A stretch of 64,000 nt of DNA, taken from the NCBI RefSeq assembly GCF_013376095.1, contig NZ_JAAMFN010000021.1, positions 20,253-84,252 of the forward strand, given 5' to 3'. This DNA comes from Arthrobacter sp. SDTb3-6 (GTDB taxonomy: Bacteria > Actinomycetota > Actinomycetes > Actinomycetales > Micrococcaceae). The notes below the pieces were generated by a model. That model did not search any database. It worked only from the letters and a program-made list of their open reading frames with translations, and was not told the origin of the DNA. Every line of letters starts with the position of its first letter. The stretch's first letter is position 1. Of the stretch, positions 52,587-61,741 are shown one piece after another. Both the position numbers and the translations under genes were made by a program.

Positions 52587-53741
52587 GTGACTTTTCCAGT
52601 AATCGGTGTTGTAGGCGGCGGCCAGTTGGCCCGGATGATGGCCCCGGCGGCCGTGGCCCTCGGTATTCATTTGCACGTCCTGGCCGAAGCGCCGGACGTG
52701 TCCGCAGTGGACGCAGTGGCCCACGCCCCCGTGGGCGACTACCGCGACCTGGAGACGCTGCGGAAGTTTGCCAGGGACGTGGACGTGCTGACCTTTGATC
52801 ACGAACACGTGCCCAACGAGCACCTGCAGGCGCTGATTGCCGACGGCGTGAACGTCCAGCCCCGCCCCGACGCCCTGGTGAATGCCCAGGACAAGCTCGT
52901 GATGCGCGCCGCGATCGAGCGGCTGGGCCTGCCCAACCCCGCCTGGGCCGCCGTCGCCTCCGTGGCGGACATCCACGCCTTTGGCGAGGCAAACGGCTGG
53001 CCGGTGGTGCTGAAGATGCCCCGCGGCGGCTACGACGGCAAGGGCGTCAAGGTGCTGCGCAGCGCCGCGGACGCCGCCTCCGCCGCCGACTGGTTTGAGG
53101 CGATGAAGCCGCTGCTGGTCGAAGAGATGGTCGATTTCTCCCGCGAACTGTCAGCCCTCGTGGCCCGCACCCCCTCCGGCGATGCAAGGGCATGGCCCGT
53201 GGCCGAGTCCATCCAGGTGGCCGGCGTCTGTGACGAGGTCATCGCCCCCGCCCCGGAGCTGCCTGCCGAGGTCGAGGCCGCCGCCGAATCCGCCGCCCTG
53301 CGCATTGCCGAGGCCCTCGGCGTCACCGGCGTCATGGCCGCCGAGCTGTTTGAAACGCCCGGCCGCTCCCCCGGCTACCTCATCAACGAACTGGCCATGC
53401 GCCCCCACAACACCGGCCACTGGACCATGGACGGCGCCATCACGGGCCAGTTTGAACAGCACCTGCGCGCAGTCCTGGACCTGCCGCTGGGCGCCACCGA
53501 CGCCCTCGGGGACGTCGTGGTCATGAAGAACTTCCTCGGCGGCGCCAACCAGGACCTCTTCAGCGCCTACCCCAAGGCCCTCGCCGCCGAGCCCACCGTG
53601 AAGGTGCACAGCTACGGCAAGTCGGTGCGCCCGGGACGCAAGATCGGCCACGTCAACGTGATCGGCTCACCGCACGACGACGTGGCCGCCGTCCGCGCCC
53701 GCGCCACCACCGTGGCAAACATCATCCGTGACGGACAGTAA
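52587..53741 (+). CDS. purK: N5-carboxyaminoimidazole ribonucleotide synthase
   Basis: 384 aa ATP-grasp enzyme of purine synthesis. It makes N5-CAIR from AIR, bicarbonate and ATP. VIGVVGGGQLARMM (5-18) opens the protein. TFDHEHVPNEHL, VVLKMPRGGYDGKGV and NELAMRPHNTGHWTMDG are family motifs. The start is GTG at 52587, supported by the TACTCT hexamer, not the upstream ATG of the long frame. Followed by purE after 12 nt. Confidence 0.96.
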   Translation: MTFPVIGVVGGGQLARMMAPAAVALGIHLHVLAEAPDVSAVDAVAHAPVGDYRDLETLRKFARDVDVLTFDHEHVPNEHLQALIADGVNVQPRPDALVNAQDKLVMRAAIERLGLPNPAWAAVASVADIHAFGEANGWPVVLKMPRGGYDGKGVKVLRSAADAASAADWFEAMKPLLVEEMVDFSRELSALVARTPSGDARAWPVAESIQVAGVCDEVIAPAPELPAEVEAAAESAALRIAEALGVTGVMAAELFETPGRSPGYLINELAMRPHNTGHWTMDGAITGQFEQHLRAVLDLPLGATDALGDVVVMKNFLGGANQDLFSAYPKALAAEPTVKVHSYGKSVRPGRKIGHVNVIGSPHDDVAAVRARATTVANIIRDGQ

Positions 53742-53753
53742 GGAACTTCCAGC

Positions 53754-54308
53754 ATGAGCACGAACACCACACCCCTCGTGGGCATTGTCATGGGGTCGGA
53801 TTCCGACTGGCCCGTCATGGAAGCCGCCGCAGCGGCCCTGTCCGAATTCGGCATCCCCTTCGAAACCGATGTGGTCTCCGCCCACCGCATGCCCGCCGAG
53901 ATGATCGCCTACGGCCAGGGCGCCGCCGCCCGCGGCCTGCGCGTCATCATCGCCGGGGCCGGCGGGGCGGCCCACCTGCCCGGCATGCTGGCCTCCGTCA
54001 CCACGCTGCCCGTGGTGGGCGTGCCCGTGCCGCTCAAAACGCTCGACGGCATGGACTCGCTGCTGTCCATCGTCCAGATGCCCGCCGGCGTGCCGGTGGC
54101 CACCGTGTCCATCGGCGGCGCCCGCAACGCGGGGCTGCTCGCCGTGCGCATGCTCGCCTCCGGCACCGATGGGCTGGCGGCGCAGCTGGCCGGCAAGCTG
54201 GCCGTGTTCGCGCAGGAACTGAAAAGCCAGGCCTCCGCCAAGGGTGCCGCCCTGCGTGAGAAGGCCGGTGCCGCCTACCCCCTGGCCATCATGGCGGAAC
54301 AGGGATAA
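53754..54308 (+). CDS. purE: N5-carboxyaminoimidazole ribonucleotide mutase
   Basis: 184 aa class I PurE. It converts N5-CAIR, the PurK product, to [13 protein letters not shown] (about 14-22), VVSAHRMP (about 41-48) and [15 protein letters not shown] hold the substrate. AAGGAA precedes the ATG. The C-terminal 25 residues are a variable tail. Confidence 0.97.
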   Translation: MSTNTTPLVGIVMGSDSDWPVMEAAAAALSEFGIPFETDVVSAHRMPAEMIAYGQGAAARGLRVIIAGAGGAAHLPGMLASVTTLPVVGVPVPLKTLDGMDSLLSIVQMPAGVPVATVSIGGARNAGLLAVRMLASGTDGLAAQLAGKLAVFAQELKSQASAKGAALREKAGAAYPLAIMAEQG

Positions 54309-54317
54309 AGGAACCGT

Positions 54318-55964
54318 ATGAGCTTCAGCAGTCCCAAGGTGTCCCGTGCCTCCGATAAGCCACCGGTGCTGACCAACCCCGTCCGGTACCCGGAATCGGC
54401 GTCGGCGCCCATTCGCTCCAAGCGGGCCTGGCTGCTGTTGGTGCTCACCCTCGTGCTGCCGGGCAGCGCCCAGACCGTGGCGGGGAACAAGCGCCTGGGG
54501 CGCGTGGCCCTGCGCTGCACACTGGTGGCCTGGGCCTTGGTGATTGCCGGCGTCGTACTGGCGCTGGTGAGCCGCGAGGAACTGCTGAACCTCTTCACGA
54601 ACCCGTTGACGTCCCTGGTGCTGGTGGTGCTGCTCGCCGCCGCGGCCGTGGGCTGGGCGGTCATGTTCCTGAATACGCTGGCCATCATCCGGCCCTCGCT
54701 GCTGGCGCCGGGCATGCGCGGCATGGTCGGGGCGGCACTGGTGGTGCTCATGGTGGCCACCAGCGGCAGCCTCGGGTACGGCGCCTACCTGCTGAACACG
54801 GGGCGCAACGCCATTGGCAGCATTTTTGCCTCCGGGCCGGACATGTTGCCGGTGGACGGGCGCTACAACTTCCTGGTCATGGGCGGCGACGCCGGTGCGC
54901 AGCGGATTGGGCGCCGGCCGGACTCGATCATCGTGGTCAGCGTGGACGCCAAGACCGGCCAGGCCGCCACCATCAGCATCCCCCGGAACCTGCAAAACGC
55001 GCAGTTCTCCCCCGGTTCGCCCCTGTGGAAGGCCTACCCGGACGGCTTCAACTGCGGCGACAACTGCATCATCAACTTCCTCTACACGGACGTCACCGAA
55101 CACCACAAGGACCTCTACCCGCACGCCGCCGACCCCGGCGCGGCGGCCATGATGGATGCGGCTGGCGGAGTGCTGGGCCTGAAGATCCAGGGCTATGTGC
55201 TGGTGGACATGGCCGGCTTCTCCAAGTTGATTGATGCCCTGGGCGGGGTGAAAATCAAAGCCGGCGGCTGGGTTCCGCTGACCGGCAATGACATTCCCGG
55301 CACCACCCTGCACGAACCCCCGACCGGCTGGATCCACCCCGGCCTGCAAACCCTGGACGGCTACCACGCCCTCTGGTATGCCCGTTCCCGGCAGTGGGTG
55401 CTGGAGTATTCCCGCAGCCAGCGCCAGCAGTGCATCCAGCAGGCCCTGCTCAAGCAGATGGACCCGGCCACGGTGCTCACCAAGTTCAATGCCATCGCCG
55501 ACGCCGGCACGAAGGTCATCGAGTCCGACCTGCCCGCCCAGCAGCTGGGCAGCTTCGTCTCGCTGGCACTCAAGGCCAAGGGCCACGACCTCAAGCGGAT
55601 GACGATCGGGCCGCCGGACTTCCCGGTCGAGTTCTCCACCTACCCCGACTTCGGTGTGATCCACAAGCGCGTGCAGGCACTGCTCAACCCCCCGCCGCCC
55701 AAGCCTGCCGCCCCCGCCGCACCGAAGAAGTCCGCTCCGGGGAGTGCGCCTGCAGCCGGCTCGCCGGCGGCAGGCGCTGCCCCTGCAGCTCCTGCTGCCC
55801 CGGCAGCCCCGGCGACGACGGCGGCCCAGGCACCTGCCGCACCGGCCACGCCGTCGAACACCCCGCCCATCACGCAGCAGTACCTGCAGCAGCTGGCCGT
55901 GAACGGCAACACCGACATGCTCGTGGCGCTGCTAGCCAACAACGGCACCTGCTCCCCGGGGTAA
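54318..55964 (+). CDS. LytR-CpsA-Psr family wall-polymer transferase
   Basis: 548 aa. Three to four N-terminal membrane segments (about 32-150) precede the LCP domain (about 170-395: RPDSIIVVSVDAKTGQAATISIPRNLQ, GYVLVDMAGFSKLIDALGGVKI, YHALWYARSR). A tail rich in P/A/K (about 458-515) ends the protein. LCP enzymes attach lipid-linked wall polymers to peptidoglycan. It begins 9 nt after purE, the conserved actinobacterial order. The extra N-terminal helices exceed the single anchor common in LCP proteins. Confidence 0.92.
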   Translation: MSFSSPKVSRASDKPPVLTNPVRYPESASAPIRSKRAWLLLVLTLVLPGSAQTVAGNKRLGRVALRCTLVAWALVIAGVVLALVSREELLNLFTNPLTSLVLVVLLAAAAVGWAVMFLNTLAIIRPSLLAPGMRGMVGAALVVLMVATSGSLGYGAYLLNTGRNAIGSIFASGPDMLPVDGRYNFLVMGGDAGAQRIGRRPDSIIVVSVDAKTGQAATISIPRNLQNAQFSPGSPLWKAYPDGFNCGDNCIINFLYTDVTEHHKDLYPHAADPGAAAMMDAAGGVLGLKIQGYVLVDMAGFSKLIDALGGVKIKAGGWVPLTGNDIPGTTLHEPPTGWIHPGLQTLDGYHALWYARSRQWVLEYSRSQRQQCIQQALLKQMDPATVLTKFNAIADAGTKVIESDLPAQQLGSFVSLALKAKGHDLKRMTIGPPDFPVEFSTYPDFGVIHKRVQALLNPPPPKPAAPAAPKKSAPGSAPAAGSPAAGAAPAAPAAPAAPATTAAQAPAAPATPSNTPPITQQYLQQLAVNGNTDMLVALLANNGTCSPG

Positions 55965-56007
55965 CCTGCTTTTAGACCGATCGCCCCGCCAATTCCAGGA
56001 GTGAACA

Positions 56008-57255
56008 ATGTTTGCGCTGACCAACACGCTGCGTGACTACCCGTGGGGATCCGCCACGGCCATCGCGGAGCTTCTGGGCACCGCTCCCGGCGGCGGTCCC
56101 GAGGCGGAGCTGTGGATGGGCGCGCACCCGGATTCGCCGTCCATTGCCGACACCCCGGACGGCCCCGTTCCGCTCGACGCGCTCATCGCCGCGAACCCTG
56201 ACGCCATGCTGGGGGCCGAGGCCGCTGCCGCCTTTGGTGCGCGGCTGCCCTTCCTGGCCAAGCTGCTGGCCGCCGGTGCGCCCCTGTCCCTCCAGGTGCA
56301 TCCCACGCTGGAGCGCGCCCGCCAGCGCTTTGCCGAGGAGGAAGCCGCCGGCATCCCCCGCAACGCAGCGGAGCGCAATTACAAGGATGACAACCACAAG
56401 CCCGAAATGCTTTACGCGCTGACCGACTTCGAGGCCCTGTGCGGCTTCCGGCCCTGTGGCGAGGCCGCGGCGCTTTTCCGGGCGGTGGGCGATGCCATTG
56501 ACGCCTCCGGTGCGCCGGTGCCCGAACTGCTGACGCTGGTTGCCTCAACGCTGGGCGGGGGCATGGCCGAGCCCACCGTGATCCGCCTTGCGTTTGAGGC
56601 CTTGATCGGCGGCGGGGATGCTGCCCGCGACCTGGTGGAGCTCGCCGCCGCGGCTTTGGCGCGGCAGGGGCCCGGCGGGGGGATGGACCCGGCGCTGCGC
56701 ACCGTCGTCGACCTTTCCCGGCAGTACCCGGGCGACCCGGGCGTGCTGATTTCGCTGCTGCTGAACAGGGTCTCGCTGGTGCCGGGGCAGGCCGTCTACA
56801 TGCCCGCCGGCAATATCCATGCCTACCTGTCCGGGCTGTGCGTGGAAGTCATGGCGTCTTCGGACAATGTGTTGCGCGGCGGGCTGACGGGCAAGCATGT
56901 GGATGTCCCGGAGCTGCTGGCCACCGTGGACTTCAAGTCCACCGCTGTCCCGTTTGTGCCGGTCCGCACCACCGAGCTGGGTCAGCAGGTCTGGGAGCCG
57001 CCCTTCAAGGAATTTGCGCTGCAGCGGGTGGAACTGGCCCCGGATGGCGAACCGGTGCCGCTGGTGCAGAACGGGCCGCTGGTGGTGCTGGCCGTCTCCG
57101 GCGCCGTGCTGCTCGACTCCCCACGCGGCGACATGGTCCTCCCCCGCGGCGCCTCGGTGTTTGTGCCGGCGGTGGAAAATCCGGTCATGGTCCACCCGCA
57201 TGTGGATGCCGCGGGACAGCCGTCGGTGGTCTTCGCCGTGACGGTGGCGGGCTAG
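56008..57255 (+). CDS. manA: Mannose-6-phosphate isomerase, class I
   Basis: 415 aa zinc cupin enzyme interconverting fructose-6-phosphate and mannose-6-phosphate, feeding GDP-mannose and polyprenyl-phosphate-mannose synthesis. Zinc ligands are in SLQVHPTLE, DDNHKPEM and PAGNIHAYLSG. CAGGAG lies 6 nt before the ATG. It supplies the mannose donor pathway used by the mannosyltransferase at 16-18 kb and perhaps the GT87 enzyme. Confidence 0.95.
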   Translation: MFALTNTLRDYPWGSATAIAELLGTAPGGGPEAELWMGAHPDSPSIADTPDGPVPLDALIAANPDAMLGAEAAAAFGARLPFLAKLLAAGAPLSLQVHPTLERARQRFAEEEAAGIPRNAAERNYKDDNHKPEMLYALTDFEALCGFRPCGEAAALFRAVGDAIDASGAPVPELLTLVASTLGGGMAEPTVIRLAFEALIGGGDAARDLVELAAAALARQGPGGGMDPALRTVVDLSRQYPGDPGVLISLLLNRVSLVPGQAVYMPAGNIHAYLSGLCVEVMASSDNVLRGGLTGKHVDVPELLATVDFKSTAVPFVPVRTTELGQQVWEPPFKEFALQRVELAPDGEPVPLVQNGPLVVLAVSGAVLLDSPRGDMVLPRGASVFVPAVENPVMVHPHVDAAGQPSVVFAVTVAG

Positions 57256-57258
57256 CTT

Positions 57259-57295
57259 GCCGGGAATTTGCGGCGGGCCGGGCGGATTTCCCGGC
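57259..57295 (+). terminator. Hairpin after manA
   Basis: GCCGGGAA (57259-57266) pairs with TTCCCGGC (57288-57295) just past the manA stop. No T-run follows, so it is only a candidate. Confidence 0.35.
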
Positions 57296-57390
57296 GCCGG
57301 CCGAACTCCTGTGGCGGGTGCGGGCGCTGCCGGGCCTTCTTCCAGCCTTGTGAATTCGATGGTTCATGTAATGCGGGCTGAATGCCGATC

Positions 57391-57453
57391 AGCCCACCGA
57401 AGCTGCACCGCCGAATCCGATCCGGGCCCACAGCCCACCGAAGCTGCACCGCC
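57391..57453. repeat. 41-bp tandem repeat, left flank of the AbiEi-type gene
   Basis: A 22-bp unit start (core GAAGCTGCACCGCC) recurs exactly at 57391 and 57432, a period of 41 bp. The intervening 19 bp includes GAATCCGATCCGGGCCCAC. The same unit in a variant form makes up the right flank (58528-58691). The rest of the gap 57296-57390 shows no gene. Confidence 0.8.
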
Positions 57454-57479
57454 AGTTTCCCGGACTGATGCCCACCTGA

Positions 57480-58415
57480 CTACCCGGGGTTCCATCCGTG
57501 CTCGCGAAGGGCCTCTCTGAACATTCCGGCCACCCAGGCGTCCCCGCGCTGCATGTCCTTCTTGAAGACCTTGACCTGCAGCCAGCCACGGGCAGCCGTC
57601 CGCATGTCCCTGTTCCGGTCGAACAGCTGCTTCTCGGGGGTCAGGTGCACTTCGCCCTCATACTCGCCGCAGACGCGGAATTCTTCACATGCAAGGTCGG
57701 GGAGAACCGTCCGTTCCCCTGGAGCGCCCGGAATTCTGTGGTTCGTGGTGAATTCCGGCAGGCCTGCCCGCTGGAGCAGCAGGCGCAACCGGGTTTCCGG
57801 GGGTGAATCGACGCCCACCCTCATCAATTCCATGGCAGCCTGTGCATTCCCCAGCCCTCGAATGAACCGCTTGGAGGCGATGTAGGCCCGGAGCCCGGCG
57901 GCCGTAACGATGGCAATTTTGGGGGCCTCGAAATCCCTGTCGTGCTCGCAGATCAGATGGTCGGCAGCGGCCACCAGCTCGCCCAGGGTGAGAATCGCGG
58001 ACAAGTCCAGAAGGGTCCTGGCCGGCGTGGTGACGGGAATCCCGTCAACCAGCGTGCATTCTTCCGGGGACAGGGCCCGCTTATGCCCTGTGACGCCCTT
58101 TCGCCGGGGGATCATGGTTCCGGCGGGCCGCGTCAGGTGGACCGACCTCGCCTGCTCATGGACATACGGCATGGGGATCCCGTGCAGGATGGCGGCCGAC
58201 GTATGCGAGATGTAGTTCTCCACCCCGAGCTCCGTATAGGGCCGGACCCGGTCGCGATAGCTTTGCTGCGCTCCGAGGGGCACCCTGATTTCGCGGCTGG
58301 GTACGTAGAGGTCCTTTGCCCGCATGCGGCTGATGGTCAGGCCGCCGCGGGCCCCTTCACTTCTGGTGAAGGACCGCATGGCCAGGTGTGGCGGCAGCTC
58401 CGGTCGGTGTCCCAT
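57480..58415 (-). CDS. AbiEi-domain / DUF559-type putative nuclease
   Basis: 311 aa. The N-terminal part resembles AbiEi-type antitoxins, with the central SHTSAAILHGIPMP and the conserved RKGVTGHKRALSPEEC and GIPVTTPARTLLDLSAIL. The C-terminal part (about 200-311) resembles the Vsr/DUF559 fold: SPPETRLRLLLQRAGLP, VLPDLACEEFRVCGEYEGEVHL and QLFDRNRDMRTAARGWLQVKVF, where D, E and the Q/R row would match a PD-(D/E)XK site. ATG at 58415 (TTG at 58433 possible). It is flanked by 41-bp tandem repeats on both sides. No cognate toxin is adjacent. Confidence 0.78.
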   Translation of the reverse strand: MGHRPELPPHLAMRSFTRSEGARGGLTISRMRAKDLYVPSREIRVPLGAQQSYRDRVRPYTELGVENYISHTSAAILHGIPMPYVHEQARSVHLTRPAGTMIPRRKGVTGHKRALSPEECTLVDGIPVTTPARTLLDLSAILTLGELVAAADHLICEHDRDFEAPKIAIVTAAGLRAYIASKRFIRGLGNAQAAMELMRVGVDSPPETRLRLLLQRAGLPEFTTNHRIPGAPGERTVLPDLACEEFRVCGEYEGEVHLTPEKQLFDRNRDMRTAARGWLQVKVFKKDMQRGDAWVAGMFREALREHGWNPG

Positions 58416-58493
58416 GCCCAAATTCTTCGGCAAAAAGGGAAATCCCGCCGAAAGTTATCCACACCCAGCCTTCCGGCGCACTGGTCCAAAATT

Positions 58494-58691
58494 GACGGTG
58501 CAGCTCATGCGGGTTGGCGGCCCACCGGCCCGCTTTAGCTGCACCGTCGAATCCGGGCCCAGGCCGCAGCCCGCCTTACCTGCACCGCCGAATCCGGGCC
58601 CAGGCCGCAGCCCGCTTTACCTGCACCGTCGAATCCGGGCCGAGGCCACACCCCGCCTTACCTGCACCGCCGAATCCGGAAGCCACCCCCG
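58494..58691. repeat. 41-bp tandem repeat array, right flank of the AbiEi-type gene
   Basis: Four units start at 58528, 58569, 58610 and 58651, an exact 41-bp period. Each carries GCCCGC(T/C)TTA, CTGCACCG(T/C)CGAATCCGG and, mostly, GCCCAGGCCGCA. An inverted partial copy at 58494-58505 pairs perfectly over 12 bp with 58537-58548 (GACGGTGCAGCT/AGCTGCACCGTC). The array fills most of the gap between the AbiEi-type gene and the FemAB-like gene's stop. Confidence 0.85.
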
Positions 58692-58702
58692 GACACGGCC
58701 GA

Positions 58703-59710
58703 CTACCGCTTGAGCAGGCCCCGGGCCTTCCGTACCGCCTTGCGGGCCAGCGGCAGCGCCTTGGCGAACACGGGGTACAGCGGCGACAGCCCCTTGTCCC
58801 AGGTTCCGGCCAGCATGTCCTCGTGGTCCGCGAAGCCAAACTTGAACTTGGAGACGCCGTCGTTGAGCAGGCCGTTGAAGTCGTAACGGGTGATGCCGCG
58901 GGCCTTCATCTCCTGGATGGCCAGCCACTTCAGCGAGAAGTTCGCGCGCAGGTTGCTGCCGGCGTCGGTCATGCCGCCGTACAGCTCAAACGCGGTGGCG
59001 TTGCTGGCCGCCAGCCACAGGAAGGAGACGACGGTGCCGCCGTCGAACGCTGCGTAGACGGGTGAGCCCCCGCCCAGGTTGTTGAAAATGTCCAGGTAGT
59101 AGCCGTCGGCGTGGATGCCGAAGTTGGCGCGCCGGGCGGTTTCCTTGTACACGGCCAGGCACTGCGGCAGCTCGGCGGCGGTGACGGCCCGGTACGCCAG
59201 CTCCTCCCGGCCCGACTTGCGGATGTACTGCCGCGTCTTCTTGGACATCGCGGCAAGGAGTTCGTCCTCGCTGCGGTTCAGGTCCAGGATGAGGGTGCGC
59301 GGGATCAGGATGGTGCTGTCGCTGCGCTGCCACCCGGCCGACGGCAGCCCTGCCGTGGGCAGGGCGGCGACGTCCCAGTCAGGTTCAATGCTCAGCGCCA
59401 CGGATCGGTGCACGGTCTTCACATGCTGTGCGACGGCGTCAAGCACCTCGATCTCCCGGCCCGCCGCGGCCTGTGGTCCCCTTGCCAGGTAGGCCAGCGA
59501 CCGGAAGGGGAACGGCAGCTTGCGCAGCAGGATCTGGGCCGATCCGACGAGCGCGCCGGCCGCGTCCTTGACGAACACCCGGTCGACGCTCCAGTTGTGC
59601 GCGGCCTTCGTTTCGCCCCAACCCCACAGCTGCATGGGGTGCCCCTGCTGGCTGTTGACGGCGGAATCCCACTGCTCCCGGACATGGCAAGGCACAACAC
59701 TCAAAGTCAT
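58703..59710 (-). CDS. FemAB family peptidoglycan bridge protein
   Basis: 335 aa, double GNAT-like FemX/FemAB fold: AMSKKTRQYIRKSGREEL (the helical positive patch), YKETARRANFGIHADGYY, and FELYGGMTDAGSNLRANFSLKWLAIQEMKARGITRYDFNG. Such enzymes transfer aminoacyl groups from aminoacyl-tRNA to lipid II peptide chains, forming interpeptide bridges. The bridge residue cannot be told. ATG has TAGGGT exactly 6 nt upstream. Confidence 0.9.
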   Translation of the reverse strand: MTLSVVPCHVREQWDSAVNSQQGHPMQLWGWGETKAAHNWSVDRVFVKDAAGALVGSAQILLRKLPFPFRSLAYLARGPQAAAGREIEVLDAVAQHVKTVHRSVALSIEPDWDVAALPTAGLPSAGWQRSDSTILIPRTLILDLNRSEDELLAAMSKKTRQYIRKSGREELAYRAVTAAELPQCLAVYKETARRANFGIHADGYYLDIFNNLGGGSPVYAAFDGGTVVSFLWLAASNATAFELYGGMTDAGSNLRANFSLKWLAIQEMKARGITRYDFNGLLNDGVSKFKFGFADHEDMLAGTWDKGLSPLYPVFAKALPLARKAVRKARGLLKR

Positions 59711-59722
59711 GCTTCAACCCTA
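59711..59722 (-). promoter_or_regulatory. Candidate leaderless promoter of the FemAB-like gene
   Basis: TAGGGT (59722-59717), 6 nt, ATG 59710. Confidence 0.5.
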
Positions 59723-59854
59723 CCGGCTGACGGCGCCCGGACCCGATCCCGCGGCGGAGCCGGCATTTTTACAGGTGACGCAAAGGAGACGCCAAAGGCC
59801 GCCCGCGGCCGGGCCTGCCGAAATCAGGGTCTCGACAGGCCCGGCCGGCGGGTA

Positions 59855-60892
59855 CTAGGACCGGCGGGCGTAGGTCTCCCACTTGTGTGCCTGGTGCTCG
59901 CCCTCGACAAAGCGGACGGTGCCGGACTTGGAGCGCATCACGATCGACTGGGTCAGCACGCGGCCCTTGTCGTAACGCACACCGCGCAGCAGGTCGCCGT
60001 CGGTGATGCCGGTGGCGGCGAAGTAGCAGTTGTCGCTCGTGACCAGGTCGTTGGTGGACAGAACGCGGTCCAGGTCGTGGCCGGCGTCGAGCGCCTTCTG
60101 CTTCTCGTCGTCGTCGGTGGGCCAGAGGCGGCCCTGGATGACGCCGCCCAGGGTCTTGATGGCACAGGCGGCCACGATGCCCTCGGGCGTTCCGCCGATG
60201 CCCATGAGTGCATCCACCCCGGTGCCGGCGCGGGCGGCGGCAATGGCGCCGGCCACGTCGCCGTCGAGGATGATCTTGGTGCGGGCGCCGGCGTCGCGGA
60301 TTTCCTGGATGAGCGGCTGGTGGCGGTCGCGGTCCAGGACCATGACGGTGAGCTGGTTGACCTTCACGCCCTTGGCCTTGGCGATCAGGTGCAGGTTCTG
60401 CTTGACGGGCAGGCGCAGGTCCACCATGTCGGCAGCTTCCGGCCCGGTGACCAGCTTTTCCATGTAGAACACGGCGGAGGGGTCGAACATGGTGCCGCGT
60501 TCGGCCACTGCCAGCACGGCCAGGGCGTTGTTGATGCCCATGGCGGTCAGGCGGGTGCCGTCGATGGGGTCCACGGCGACGTCGCACTCGGGGCCCGAGC
60601 CGTCACCCACCATTTCGCCGTTGAACAGCATGGGGGCCTCGTCCTTTTCGCCTTCGCCGATGACCACAACGCCGTTGAAGTGGACAGTGGAAAGCAGGGA
60701 ACGCATGGCGTCGACGGCGGCGCCGTCGGCCAGGTTTTTCTCGCCGAAGCCAACCCAGTGGCCGCCGGCAATGGCGGCCGCCTCGGTGACCCGGACCAGT
60801 TCCAGTGCGAGGTTGCGGTCCGGCTCGTCGTCACCGACTGCCAGGGAGCGGGAGAGCTGGGAAAAGTCTAGTTGTGATGCTTTTTGAGCCAC
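59855..60892 (-). CDS. glpX: Fructose-1,6-bisphosphatase, class II
   Basis: 345 aa GlpX, the gluconeogenic phosphatase typical of Actinobacteria. [16 protein letters not shown] and [16 protein letters not shown] carry the metal and catalytic acids; GIGGTPEG is at about 226. GTG at 60892 with GAGG 7 nt upstream. CATAAT lies just before and could be the -10 of a short-leader mRNA. Divergent from DUF4245, as in mycobacteria. Confidence 0.96.
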   Translation of the reverse strand: MAQKASQLDFSQLSRSLAVGDDEPDRNLALELVRVTEAAAIAGGHWVGFGEKNLADGAAVDAMRSLLSTVHFNGVVVIGEGEKDEAPMLFNGEMVGDGSGPECDVAVDPIDGTRLTAMGINNALAVLAVAERGTMFDPSAVFYMEKLVTGPEAADMVDLRLPVKQNLHLIAKAKGVKVNQLTVMVLDRDRHQPLIQEIRDAGARTKIILDGDVAGAIAAARAGTGVDALMGIGGTPEGIVAACAIKTLGGVIQGRLWPTDDDEKQKALDAGHDLDRVLSTNDLVTSDNCYFAATGITDGDLLRGVRYDKGRVLTQSIVMRSKSGTVRFVEGEHQAHKWETYARRS

Positions 60893-61105
60893 GTAAAAAC
60901 CTCATTATGTGAAGTAGGAACAGGGTCACCGCGTGCCACGGTGCACGCCCCTCCCGTATGGACACCTACTCCATCAATCATAGGCGCACCGAGGCCCGCC
61001 GGGCCCGTGTGTAACACCGCATTACCTGCCCACAGGCCAAACGTGAGCTGGGCCACGGCGCCGGCGCCCGGCGTCGTCGGAGGAATTTTCTGGGAGAATG
61101 GGGGC

Positions 61106-61741
61106 GTGACTGATTCCCCCCAGAACGCCCCGGTCAAGCCCGTCATCTCCCCGGGCGCCGCCAAGCGGGCCAACGCCTCCATGATCGGCATGCTGCTGGC
61201 TGTGCTGTCCACCTTCGCCATTGTGCTGACCATTGTGTGGCTCAACCCGCACCGCGACGCCGCCTCCTACCGCCAGCCGGTGGATGTGGCCGCCATCGCC
61301 GCCAATGCCGCGGACCCCGCGGGCTTCCAGCCGGCCACCCCCAAGCTGCCGTCCGGCTGGTACGCCAACTACGCCCGGTGGAACGCTGCCGGGGCCGACG
61401 GCGTGGCCTACTGGGATGTGGGGTTTGTCACCGCCGACGACACCTTCATTGCGCTGCGGCAGTCCGCGGACGCCAACCCGAGTTGGGTCGCCACCCAGGC
61501 GGAAGACGCCGCCGTGACGGGCACGCGCACCATTTCCGGACACACCTGGGAACTGCGTGATAAACCTAAAGGTGACCGCAGCCTGGTGCTCAAGGTCGGC
61601 GGAACCACCATTGTCCTGACCGGGGCGGCCGAGTTCAAGGACTTCGACACCCTGGCCGCGGCTGCACTGGCTTCCACCGGTGCCCGGGCGCATCCCTCCA
61701 CGGCGGCATCCACCTCGACTGCAAAGGACGCAAAATCATGA
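61106..61741 (+). CDS. DUF4245 membrane protein
   Basis: 211 aa. One membrane anchor (about 26-48: SMIGMLLAVLSTFAIVLTIVWL), then an extracytoplasmic domain with LPSGWYANYARW and DVGFVTADDTFIALRQS. GTG at 61106 lies 6 nt after GAGAAT. It overlaps the carbonic anhydrase by 4 nt (ATGA). Always near glpX; function unknown. Confidence 0.9.
   Translation: MTDSPQNAPVKPVISPGAAKRANASMIGMLLAVLSTFAIVLTIVWLNPHRDAASYRQPVDVAAIAANAADPAGFQPATPKLPSGWYANYARWNAAGADGVAYWDVGFVTADDTFIALRQSADANPSWVATQAEDAAVTGTRTISGHTWELRDKPKGDRSLVLKVGGTTIVLTGAAEFKDFDTLAAAALASTGARAHPSTAASTSTAKDAKS

Noticed and set aside
58528..58691. CRISPR array
   Set aside because: The 41-bp units are almost wholly repeat with no unique spacers. 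It is a simple tandem repeat.
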